From assembly GCA_001931875.2 (NCBI GenBank), contig MSJH02000623.1, forward strand, positions 150,637-214,636: a stretch of 64,000 nt of DNA. The letters run 5' to 3'. How positions within the stretch are numbered: the first letter of the stretch is position 1; each line of letters starts with the position of its first letter. Source of the DNA: Byssochlamys sp. IMV 00236. Its lineage: Eukaryota; Ascomycota; Eurotiomycetes; Eurotiales; Thermoascaceae. Both the position numbers and the translations under genes were made by a program. The notes beneath the pieces were generated by a model. It made no database searches. It saw only the letters and a list, made by a program, of their open reading frames with translations, and was not told where the DNA came from. Shown here piece after piece: positions 1 through 12,523 of this stretch.

Positions 1-449
1 AAAAAAGACGAAAACCCGTCTAACTTTATTTTTATAGTCTCGGTATTGAGTGCCTTCGTCTTCGGGGGAGAAAAGCATTTTTAAGGATCTTATCCCAGGT
101 AGTAGAGTACGTTAATACCGTAATGTAAGTAACGAATAAGCTACTTTAATGCTCTCCAATCTGGCATCATTGTGGCATGGTTTTTATTAATGATACATGC
201 CATTGACAATGTCACCAGTAATATAATGCTTGGTGCCGCGAGCACGCCCTTGAGCGTTTGTTTCAACGAAAATTAATACTACTAGTGAGCAGGAGCTAAA
301 CGCAGGAAGTACTGTTTTGATTCAAAGTGACAGGCTAGTTAGTTACTCAATTCAGCTGTATTTACTAAGCTGACAAAGGCCAACTAACTATCTGCCAGGT
401 TCCTATTTCTGGGAAGAAAAGTCCAAGACCGAGCCATTTTGATACGAGC
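1..449. other. Intergenic, no gene seen
   Basis: AT-rich sequence beyond the 3' end of the minus-strand oxygenase. No conserved coding segment, RNA gene or clear repeat was recognised. Confidence 0.5.
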
Positions 450-1502
450 TCAGACAGTAACAGTGCCATATGAGTGATTCATCTTCTGCAGATAGTGCTC
501 ACCAGCCGTGATGCCCTTATACTTCTGCGGCCGCGTCTCCGTGATACACGACGGCAGCGTTTCCATCACGATGTCGAAGTTCGCCCCGAAAAAGAACGGG
601 ATGGAGAACCGTTCAGTACCAGAGCGGTTCACGGCACGATGCAAGGTAGACACAAAGATGTTGTTAGTCCAGATAGAGAGAGCATCGCCGATGTTGACCA
701 CGAAGGTGCCCTCGATGGGTGGAGCTGGCACCCACATGCCATCTGCGTTCACAACCTCGAGGGCATTCGCACCTCCAGTCTGGTAAAGGATAGTAAACAG
801 TTCGTGGTCAGTGTGTGCCTGAATCGCGGAATGGACGTCAGGCTTTTCTGCAACCCTGTCCGCGTAGTAATTCATCGACAGCATAGACCACGGTCGGTCA
901 ATCATGTTTTCGAAGAAACGTTCGTCGAGCTTGAGCGACAAGGCAAAGATTCGGGTGAGCTTCCTGCTCAAGGCTAACAATTCACCAAAGTACTGGCCCA
1001 CAGCTGCCTTGAAACCTGGAAGCTCGTCCTCCTTCGGCCACTGGTTAGCTGCGTCCTGCTGAGGATCGACCTTGGCACCAAACTCGCGGTCAAAGGCTGC
1101 TTCTCGACCAAACAAGATGGACTCGAACAGATGAATCCGGTTGGCGCCAGGTTGCTTCTCCTTCTCGAAAGGTGAGTAGCCCAGATGCTGCTCGTTCCGG
1201 CTGCGGGCTAAGCGCATCTTCTGTTCCAGCGAGAGCTCCTTGAAGAATCGACCAGCTTCACCAGTAATCTTCTCCAGGGATGACGACGCGATGCCATGAT
1301 TCTTGATATAGAAAAAGCCCACCCGCGTACAGGCGTCGTAAATCTTACTTGCCAGTGCCTCCCGCTTGCTCACGTCCGGGTTATCAATGTCCGTTAGGTC
1401 GATAATGGGAAGTTCTTGGAAGGTCGTCGTCGTGTCCGGCTCTCGCACCTTACGGGCCTCCATAATGGAGCCAATCTCGATCTGGGCGGCGGTGGTCGTC
1501 AT
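450..1502 (-). CDS. 2-oxoglutarate/Fe(II)-dependent oxygenase, isopenicillin N synthase-like
   Basis: An uninterrupted 350-residue protein of the plant/fungal 2OG-Fe(II) dioxygenase superfamily. The N-terminal DIOX_N part covers about residues 30-150 and starts with LPIIDLTDID. The catalytic jelly roll follows. Iron ligands are visible as H230 and D232 in HTDHELF and H288 in TLHRAVN; the 2-oxoglutarate-binding RxS motif is R298-F299-S300, followed by IPFFF. Such enzymes couple decarboxylation of 2-oxoglutarate to hydroxylation, desaturation or ring closure of a small molecule in the cytosol. The substrate cannot be told from sequence. Length is normal and no intron is needed. It stands alone at the left edge, with a 1.5-kb spacer to the divergent permease. 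Confidence 0.9.
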   Translation of the reverse strand: MTTTAAQIEIGSIMEARKVREPDTTTTFQELPIIDLTDIDNPDVSKREALASKIYDACTRVGFFYIKNHGIASSSLEKITGEAGRFFKELSLEQKMRLARSRNEQHLGYSPFEKEKQPGANRIHLFESILFGREAAFDREFGAKVDPQQDAANQWPKEDELPGFKAAVGQYFGELLALSRKLTRIFALSLKLDERFFENMIDRPWSMLSMNYYADRVAEKPDVHSAIQAHTDHELFTILYQTGGANALEVVNADGMWVPAPPIEGTFVVNIGDALSIWTNNIFVSTLHRAVNRSGTERFSIPFFFGANFDIVMETLPSCITETRPQKYKGITAGEHYLQKMNHSYGTVTV

Positions 1503-3034
1503 GGCGAGAGACTTACTATCAGGGAGACAGGACGTTGGTTTCCTCTTTCTTCTGATGTGCCTATCAGACTCGAATAATGCCAGCGAAGGAGCTTGATCTT
1601 CGTCCCCCCTAAATATCTTGAGTTGGCGTCGACATATGTTTCATTTTAGCTTTTGGACAATCGAACTGACCTGCATCTCATACCTATAGAAGACCAGATC
1701 GATAGATGTCACTAAATATTTGGACATCGGAGATAACCTATCGTCCTTGTTGCCCCACCTTTTGATCGATGGACCAAGTCGTTATCAATATATCAATAAT
1801 ATAGCCGATCTGGTCTTCCCATGAATTCCCTCACAGCTCGAACTCCGCACCCCCACTTAATTTGACAAGGCTAAGTATAATGCGGGTACGGTTAGAAGGT
1901 AATGATCACTATAAGAATTCCTTCTAACCCTAAAATAGGACACGATATATCTGAGTGGCGCTTTTCATGATATAAGTGTCAGTGGAGCAAACATTTATAG
2001 TAGCGAAATAGTCTACGTTCAGCTGATCAGTATCGCTCTTATGGAAACTGAGTCTTCACCACAGTTGTCGAGTTTTCGTGCTAGAAATCAGGCAAAGCTA
2101 CTTCCGTCTAAATACCTAATGATACGATGGGATCCTTTTTGCCCGAACGCTTATCGATTGCTACAGTGGGGGTACAGGGGTACATGAGTATTTACCCCCG
2201 ATCTTCTGTATTCCCCCTGTAGCTTGTTGTCCCCTGCTTCTCGACGCAGCGAGTTGTATAGATACTGAATCAGTTGCAGCGGGAGATCATAACTTCTGAT
2301 CTAGCGCTAAATTCAGTAAGTAGTCCTGATTGGGATACATAATAATATTGCAACGCCAAAACTATTTGTGCATTATTATTATTGATCTCAAGAGCTTGAC
2401 TTTTATTGCATTTCTCCAATTTATCAAGATAAGTGAACTAATTCACTGGGAAAGTCAAGATATTTGGCTTTGACTATACGAGTTTCCTTATAAAGATTAG
2501 CGTACGATAACTAGCGCTGCATCAGAACTTACCTATGACCTCTCAGGCTCTCACTGTATTAGCATACTGATAAGACTGTCGAGATAGAGCATGGGTATGG
2601 CAATAACCGGGATTGTTATTCGTCAATAGGGAGAATCAACCAGATAGCTGCTGGTAAAAAGACAACTTGATTTAGCTCTTCGGCGGTAGGAGGTGCTCAT
2701 CCATCCTTGTTCAGTTATCTTCCTATCGCCTTTATTGAGTGTGATTCTAGTCGTTTATCATTATCATATTCCTCAAAAGTGGTGTACGCGTTATCGCACG
2801 TTTTGGTCGCATTGTTACCGAGAATCAGCATATCTGTTATTCTGGTTCAGTGGTTAGCAGCAAGATGTGGTAAGAGATGTCTCGTTGTTTGTCGATATTT
2901 CATATTCAGGACTCGATGTTAAGGCTCAGAAAGACATATCATTGAACTACCGCAATATATATATAGGTATCTACTAGATTAGAGACTAGGCAGTTCTGGC
3001 TAGCTGCTACACCTCTCACCTCAGAACATGCAAA
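1503..3034. promoter_or_regulatory. Divergent intergenic region between oxygenase and permease
   Basis: 1.5 kb of AT-rich DNA between two divergent genes, so it must contain both promoters. It holds a compact inverted repeat at 2161-2222 (listed separately). Short open frames here look random. No factor binding site is claimed. Confidence 0.6.
2161..2222. repeat. Short element with terminal inverted repeats, MITE-like relic
   Basis: The left end reads CTACAGTGGGGGTACAG and the right end CTGTATTCCCCCTGTAG. The reverse complement of the right end matches the left end at about 11 of 14 inner positions. Both ends are bounded by TA (TA-CAG ... CTG-TA), as expected for Tc1/mariner-type target duplication. 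The core also contains GGGGGTA and TACCCCC. At about 60 bases it can only be a minimal MITE remnant, or a chance hairpin. Confidence 0.45.
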
Positions 3035-4552
3035 ATGTCGGATATCGAGAAACAGCTTTCCGAGTTCCCTCAACCGGCATCCAAAAGCGAAGTAATCACT
3101 GGATATACTGAGGAGATCAAGACATACGACTCGCGAATCTGGAAGTTTGTCCGGTTTCTCCATGCCGAGGAGACCGGCGTTGAACGTATCCCAGATGACT
3201 TGAGGACAAATCACAGCGAGTATTCCATAGGAATCCTCTTTACAGCCATCAACATGGTGTACCTGGGAATCTCTATTGGGGTGAACGGGATTACTGCCTA
3301 TGGCCTCACTTTCTGGGATTCGGTCTTGTGCATTATATTTTTTAATATCATCGGCTTCCTTCCCGTGGCGTATATGTGTACATTTGGTCCAACATTTGGG
3401 ATGCGCCAGATGGTGGTCTCTCGCTTCTGGGTTGGCTACCAGACCATGAGACTCTTTGCTGCAATTAATTCATGCATTTGCATCGGATGGGCAGTGCTCA
3501 ATCTAGTTGCTGGAGCGAACCTGCTGCACACTCTGGGTCACGGCGCATTACCTCCGTGGGCAGCGATTATAATCATGACGGTGGGCACATTATTTGTGAC
3601 TGCCCTGGGGTACAAGGCCATCCATCTCTTTGAACGGTGGGCCTGGATACCGACATTTCTAGTTACATTCGTTATTATTGCGAGAGTTAAGATATCAGGC
3701 TCATTCTCACCCGGATATATGTCTGCTGGGCGCGCAGAGGCGGGTGCGGTACTCTCATACGGTGCAGCCCTGTTCGGTAATGCGTCCGGCTGGACCTTAT
3801 TCGCCTGTGATTACACCGCATATATGAAGACGACTACCTCGAGATTGAAGCTGTCTTGCTCTGTCATGTTCGGTTGCTTATTTACGACGATGTTTCTGCA
3901 ACTGGTCGGGGTATCGGCCGCAGCCTGCTTGAATTCGAATCCAGTCTACAAGAAGATGTATGACGAGTTTGGAGCCGGCGGACTCTTCTATGCCATTCTG
4001 GTCGAGGACTCTCTGGGACGCTTTGGCCAGTTTTGCATTGTCCTACTGGCTCTGACCTTGACTACATGCAATATAGCATGCGTCTACTCCTCGTCTCTTT
4101 CTGCACAGGCAGTCTGCTCTAGGTTTCGACTACTCCCTCGATTTTATTGGGTTCTACTAGCCAACGCTGTTGCGCTAGGCGTGAGCATACCATGCTACTA
4201 TCGGTTCACAGAAGTGCTGGATGATTTCATGAGTCTTCTCTCATATTTCATATCACTCTATATCGGCATCGTTCTATCCGAGCACTTCCTATACCGACGT
4301 CAACGTGGTTATGTACCGGATACCTACATGGCTCCGGAAAAACTTCCTGTTAGCTATGCAGCTCTGTTTGCCTTCTGCTGCGGGGTTGCAGGCGCCGTTA
4401 TCGGTATGAGCGAAGCGTGGTGGACAGGGCCTCTGGCGAAAGCGATCAGTGAAGATGTCCCAGGAGACATTGGGTTTCAATTATCATTTGCATTTGCATT
4501 TATAGGACATGCGAGTACTCGGTGGGCGGAGCTGAAATACATAGGAAGATAG
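3035..4552 (+). CDS. NCS1 family nucleobase permease (Fcy-type purine-cytosine permease)
   Basis: A 505-residue integral membrane protein with about 12 hydrophobic helices. It has the layout of fungal NCS1 transporters of the Fcy subgroup: a polar N-terminus, the SIGILFTAINMVYLGISIGV first helix region, the TFGPTFGMRQMVVSRFWVGY segment, and a C-terminal block ending in WAELKYIGR. These carriers import purines or cytosine with protons across the plasma membrane. No intron interrupts the frame, and the length is usual for the family. Which base is carried cannot be decided. The neighbours on both sides are metabolic genes, not purine enzymes, so context does not narrow the substrate. Confidence 0.9.
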   Translation: MSDIEKQLSEFPQPASKSEVITGYTEEIKTYDSRIWKFVRFLHAEETGVERIPDDLRTNHSEYSIGILFTAINMVYLGISIGVNGITAYGLTFWDSVLCIIFFNIIGFLPVAYMCTFGPTFGMRQMVVSRFWVGYQTMRLFAAINSCICIGWAVLNLVAGANLLHTLGHGALPPWAAIIIMTVGTLFVTALGYKAIHLFERWAWIPTFLVTFVIIARVKISGSFSPGYMSAGRAEAGAVLSYGAALFGNASGWTLFACDYTAYMKTTTSRLKLSCSVMFGCLFTTMFLQLVGVSAAACLNSNPVYKKMYDEFGAGGLFYAILVEDSLGRFGQFCIVLLALTLTTCNIACVYSSSLSAQAVCSRFRLLPRFYWVLLANAVALGVSIPCYYRFTEVLDDFMSLLSYFISLYIGIVLSEHFLYRRQRGYVPDTYMAPEKLPVSYAALFAFCCGVAGAVIGMSEAWWTGPLAKAISEDVPGDIGFQLSFAFAFIGHASTRWAELKYIGR

Positions 4553-7045
<2,493 letters not shown>

Positions 7046-7559
7046 GATTTAGCAGGTCCTCTTCCGCTCCATATTGACGCTTTTGGTCTGTGTATGTTCA
7101 GTGTGAATTGTGATACATGATCACATATTGGAACTCATCTGAACATAAGAAAGAATACGGCTGCGCCGAGATAAACAACGACGCCTGAATACACGTAGGT
7201 GTAGGTGACAACAATCGTATATGTCTGTCCTTTCATATGTTCAAGTCCAGGACTGCCTGAGCGATGATACCGAACATAAGTACTTCCCGAAGTCTAGAAT
7301 TGAATTATCAAGGAATTATCATATCCTCCACGCTAAAACTTTCCCCGCAATCCCCATAGTCACGACGGTAAGTACCCCTCCTTCGGCTAGATACTTTTAT
7401 ATGTAGCTTTTTGCACGTAGCTCATAACTAGTATTATTTTTTTTAACCCAACTCCGCAAGTGCAAGATTACAACGCAGCGACACCGCCGCAACTACTCGG
7501 TCTACGGCGACATTACTTTCGACTTGCTTGATCAAGCTAGTGAACAGCCGCGTTGGAGG
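7046..7559. other. Intergenic, no gene seen
   Basis: About 0.5 kb between the broken decarboxylase and the methyltransferase. A 61-codon open frame at 7221 has no recognisable features. The methyltransferase promoter is expected here. Confidence 0.45.
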
Positions 7560-8489
7560 ATGGGTTCAACCGGCAATGACCGATTCAATGAGGAGGCGGC
7601 GACATGGGATAGCGATCCAACCGTCAACAAGGCAAGCGAGGAGGCGTTCAAAGCAATTGTAGATACCTTTCCGCAGCTTAGGCAGAATGGAGGTCAGTAA
7701 CTAGGTACTCTCTCAGACTGAGGCAGTATACATTCCCGCGATTATTTACTTGCACTATGCGTATCGGGAATAGATTGTTCACCACGTACTGGTCTTCCCT
7801 CTTTTATAACCATTACGCCCGAGCACCATATATAGTAGTAGTCTGCTGACGTGTTTCAAGAAAAAACCATCGATGTCTTGGAAATCGGCTGCGGCACTGG
7901 ACTACTGTCACTCCGCATCGCGCCACTCGTGCGGTCTCTTGTCGCTGTCGACGCAGCTCCAGGTATGATCACGGCCCTTGAGAGCAAGCTGCGTGATCCA
8001 TCAGCACCCAAGAACATCACTCCACTAGCTCTTCTTCTCACCGATCCTTCTGATCGGAACCTCCCGCCGCAATCACCATCCAATCCAGAGGGCCCGCGCC
8101 GTCAATTCCATTTGATCCTCAGCCATCTGGTATTGCATCACATTCCAGATCTACGCGAGACCTTGCAAACCATGTACGACTGCCTCCTCCCAGAGGGATC
8201 GGTCGCCCTGACAGATTTCGAGGACTTTGGCCCCGAGGCGCGTCGTTTCCACCCTGAGTCAAAGATGGAGGGAGTGGAACGTCACGGTATTCATGCCGAG
8301 TCGTTTGCGCAATTGATGCGTGAAGTTGGCTTTGTCGATGTGGACGTGCGTCCGAAGTGGAAAGTGATAAAGGATGTTGAAAGGTTTCCCGGTGAATGGG
8401 GCTCTAAGAAGCCCTCTGGCGAAGGTGTCACCCTTGAGAAAATGGAATTCCCGTTCCTGCTATGTCGGGGAAAGAAAGCGTGGAATTAG
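7560..8489 (+). CDS. Class I SAM-dependent methyltransferase
   Basis: A predicted 253-residue small-molecule methyltransferase. Exon 1 (7560-7692) begins MGSTGNDRFNEEAATWDS, typical of fungal members. Exon 2 (7861-8489) carries the SAM-binding glycine motif VLEIGCGTG (about residues 50-58), the acidic VAVDAAPGM strand, and SHLVLHHIPD after strand four. The join used here (donor GTCAGT at 7693, acceptor CAAG ending 7860) preserves phase and gives QNGEKTIDVLEIG, but the acceptor is AAG rather than YAG. An acceptor at 7841 would need a different donor phase. The substrate is unknown. It lies in a row of metabolic genes on the same strand, between the broken decarboxylase and the alcohol dehydrogenase. 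Confidence 0.8.
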
Positions 8490-9316
8490 ACGCATAAGGA
8501 TTTCCCCCTTACTATCTTCGAAAGGCATCTACAGATTTACTACTCAGGAATTATGTACAAAAAAATTCAGGTAAAGATATTTAGCAATTGCGTACATTAA
8601 TACAGATTGGTCGACATGTCTGCCTTCTTAGTACCTCGCCGACTAACCATGGATCTTTCTCAAGGAGGTGTATATGTACTGATCACACTATATGGACTAT
8701 TACTGTACCTGTTCATGGTCAACGCATATTAAGACCGAACATACGAGCCATTGATAAGCGACAGGCCGATGAAGCGGGAATGCAAGACCAGACAGGGTTT
8801 CAAAATAAAGACTTCCGTTATGTCCTGGGACTATCAATGTATATGAAGCATACTTTCGATTGCCCCCGGATCCTTAATTAATGTAATAGAGGCCAACTGA
8901 GTCTCGTTTCTGGTCCCAACCCGTTTGACTAGGCTGTTGATTACCGCTATCTTATTTTATAGAAGCACGACCCGAGAACCCAGTAGTTACATTCGATATG
9001 TCCCGACTCCGGGTCATGATCGTCAGAAATAATAAAGCCGCCATTGACGTCCTGAACAAAGGTGTGATGTTCCCTTGATAAAGCCATAAGGTACGGTTAT
9101 CATCGGATATAGATCTAACAGTGGACCATATCTTATCGGCGCGGAAATTAAATGTGTTTCGATTTCTCCCCGCATTCGTCCCGACATCGGCATGAAGTCC
9201 GGTACTCATCTTGGTAGCTTTTCTATTGAGATTATTTTGCCAGGTACTTGCCAAATAATCGTGTAGAGATACTGCGCGCGTTTTTTCCCACGGAAGGTCT
9301 TCAAGCGCACTCAAAC
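8490..9316. other. Intergenic, no gene supported
   Basis: 0.8 kb between methyltransferase and dehydrogenase. A short hydrophobic stretch can be read from ATG 8649 but ends at a stop after 27 codons. Open frames on both strands show no family features. Confidence 0.45.
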
Positions 9317-10685
9317 ATGTCCTCCAACACTATGCGCGCGGTCGTGTTCAAAGGCCCATTCAACGTGGCTCTTGAGGAACGGCCTATTCCTAAAATCGAA
9401 GAACCCACAGATATCGTTGTGAAGGTGATATATACAGCACTGTGTGGAAGGTGCGTGTCACATCGCCTGTGCTAGATGTAACTAGATTCTCATGGCGAGG
9501 TGAGGGCTTACCAGTTTTAAGTGATCTACATGTCTTCCGTGGCATCGAGGTGGCTGAGCCGGGCTTTATCATGGGCCATGAATTGACGGGTACTGTTGTG
9601 GAAGTTGGCAGCGCAGTCAAGACAGTTCAGAAGGGCGATAAGGTTGTCAGTGCCTTCACAACATCTTGGTATGTGTGCTAAACAGTCCCATGAATTAGTA
9701 TCTGTGCTAACTTACTAGTAGCGGCGAATGCTTCTACTGCAAAGAGGGTTTGTCATCGAGATGCGCGAAGAACACCTTGTTTGGCTGCGAGGTGCTCAAC
9801 GGTGGTCAGGCTGAATATGTAAGTTCCGCCAGAAAATAAAACATCGTCGATACGTTTATTGCAAAGTCTTATAGACTTCGCGCATTGTAGGTTCGGATTC
9901 CGTTAGCCGACGGCACAGTGGTCAAGGTCCCGGAAGGAGTCCAAGAGCAGCTCTTGGTTCTCATGGGTGATATATTCCCAACCGGTTACTTTGCCGCCAA
10001 GAATGCCTTCAAAGAATACTCCTCGGAGAAGATTTCCCAGCAGACTGCGGTTATTATCGGTTGCGGACCTGTTGGTCTCTGTGCAGTGATAAATGCCTTG
10101 GAATATAAGCCTAAGCATGTCCTTGCCGTCGATTCTGTACCGTCGCGACTGGAGCAGGCAAAAGCTCTGGGTGCTGAACCGTGGAACTTCATGACTGACC
10201 GCCAGGGACTCGAAGAGCGTGTGAAGGAACTTACCGATGGCCGAGGTGCCGATGTTGTCATCGAGGTGGTGGGATTGAGCCCTGCCTTAAGAACAGCCTT
10301 TGAACTTGTCAGACCTTTCGGGACAATTAGCAGTGTTGGTGTCCACAACGGCGAGGTATGTTTCGACTGTCTTATATTGAGAGATTGGATGCTAAGCCTT
10401 GTAGATCCCCTGGACCGGACAGGATGCCTATAACAAGAACCTGAAGACGCAAATGGGAAGATGCCCTGTGCGGTCCGTCTTCCCGGAAGCTCTGGCGGTC
10501 CTCAAGAAAAACCAGGACAAACTTGCGTAAGTTTTTCACTGGCCCCCAAACAATGCACTGCGGCAGCTAATTCGTGGTATAGATTCATGACACAGAATAT
10601 TATGCCACTTTCAAAAGCCGTGGAGGCGTACGACCTTTTCAACTCGATGAAGGTCCAGAAAATCATCTTCGAGGCCGAAAAATAA
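9317..10685 (+). CDS. Zinc-dependent alcohol dehydrogenase, MDR family
   Basis: A 355-residue medium-chain dehydrogenase assembled from six exons: 9317-9450, 9522-9668, 9722-9818, 9891-10355, 10405-10526 and 10583-10685. All phases agree. Catalytic zinc ligands C43 (ALCGSD), H64 and E65 (MGHEL) are present. The structural zinc site has the full C-x2-C-x2-C-x7-C spacing at C94, C97, C100 and C108. The Rossmann motif is GCGPVG in VIIGCGPVGLCAV, with an acidic residue after the second strand (AVDSVPSRL) that favours NAD+. It oxidises an alcohol or polyol in the cytosol; the substrate is not identifiable. Intron 1 ends in TTTTAAG, an AAG acceptor forced by the conserved CGSDLHVFRG join. Confidence 0.9.
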
Positions 10686-12523
10686 GACGACACGATGTAG
10701 TAATGATGAGTTACGTCATCTGACACGGTGTACACTTTGTTGTGTATTGTCCAAAATAAATCACTGGCGTAGGTGAATAAGAGGGCGCCTGAAGAGGGCT
10801 TCTTTGTTATCGGGTGTTTGGTTGGCGATTTAAAGGTGTTTGAGCAGCTAGCTTATAGGACCCCTTGATAAATGGAATGATTGGTCAAAGACTACGTATC
10901 AGCATTATGCCCATGGTTATTAAGGGTCTAGAATCTCAGTGTCCATACTAACGACATAGCCGACATCAGCCGATTCTCAAGCATTCTGCGGGAATTAAAG
11001 CCAGAGAGCCGGGTCCATGATCAAAGCTCTTAGCTGAGTGGATTTACGGGATCTACAACCGTAGTTCCGAAGCACGTTTGGTCAAGGATGATTTGCTGTG
11101 GGCGATCTATATGTTGTCGATCACTGACAGGAAAGTACGCGACCGTCGCGCATCACTGGATAGAATAGATAAGAGCGTCAAGTATAAACCCGGTGACGTC
11201 CAGAGATATTGCTGGTCACAATTATATTTCTTCTTATGTATATATTGTCAGAGATGTGTCGGCACGTCCGGCCGAAATGTGACACGGGACTGTATGATGC
11301 AAGGGTCCATGGTGTTGGAGAACACTAGAGCTTATATGAATGTTGTATTAAGAGTGCAGACGAACGTGAATATTGTCAAAAGATCAGAGCAATATCTATC
11401 GGTGGCTGGGCTGAATATCTAGAGCAGGTAAGTAAGGTATGCCACATAAATGTCGAGAGCGCCGCAACGTCACCCTAAGAAAACTAAACAAGGGGGATCG
11501 GCAATCTCAACACTACACTCTTACTTGATAGTCTACTTATTTACTTTTTCGCCCAGAAGAAATGAAGACAGTTGAAATAATCTCGTTTATTTGTATAATT
11601 TCTGCGATTCAAGTTAGTAAAATCTCTGGATATGATCAGAAGGGCCATGCCAGGATAAGCGTCAATATGCAATTCCATATAAAGACACATCGTTCAGAGA
11701 GCAGCAGCCTTGACCAAGAGCGCATTGTATCAAGAATGTGAAGCTAACTCGATATGTATCTACGGAAGTTTTGTCAGTCTTGAGATACGACTAGAGACAC
11801 AAGACGCTCAGTCCTAGTCATGCGTCAGGATCTTGATATATCGAAATCACGCGCCATATACCATTCCACGGCATATGCTATAAGTTATTGGCGTTTCCCC
11901 ACTATAAATTTATGAGGCTAGCTGGTAATGGCTATCAAAAAAAGGTCGCGACGCGTTTTCAAACATCATCAGTCTCCGGCCTTGACGCTTTCCATTTAGT
12001 TAGCTCCAAACTACATACGACTTTACGCGCCTGAAGGTGATCTGAGCACACCCCCCTGTATTTATTTGGTCACTTTCTTGCTGGTAAGAGGATCAGAAGA
12101 ATGTAATCTAGGAGTCTGATGCTACTGTGTGGATGATGACCAAGTTTAACTGCTCTGCACAAAAACTTGAATACTTCTTACGGAATTTGTGGGCTTAGCT
12201 TGTTTGCAATAGAGTCGATAAATTTATCTTTTCGTAGTTAGAAGCTCTCCTCGATTAAGAGACGCTCGTATTACCCAACGGCTATTAAGTGCCGAGCTGA
12301 TCCCATAAGAATCAGTGATTCCCCATTCCAAAGAGATCTTCCAGATCCAATTTCTCCACAGTTAGTCTACCAAGAGTATGCAGAGTTATTGATGACGTCG
12401 TATCTTTCTTCTATTTTTTTTCTAATCTGATCCCTTGCCAGAGATTCAATGTTCTCTCTTCTTACTTCTTTGTGATAAAGGACCGAGAATATCGTGCCTT
12501 TACCACAGCAATATTGGGTAGCA
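10686..12523. other. Intergenic, no gene supported
   Basis: 1.8 kb of AT-rich DNA. A 114-codon frame at 11078-11422 has no recognisable domain or typical codon pattern. The promoter of the MFS permease should lie near the right edge. No RNA gene was seen. Confidence 0.45.

Noticed and set aside
8649..8732. Hydrophobic 27-residue start (MDLSQGGVYVLITLYGLL...) resembling a membrane anchor
   Set aside because: Ends at a stop at once, and the following sequence shows no P450 or other family continuation; not enough for a pseudogene call.
11078..11422. 114-codon plus-strand frame
   Set aside because: No recognisable domain, odd composition, AT-rich spacer; not supported as a gene.
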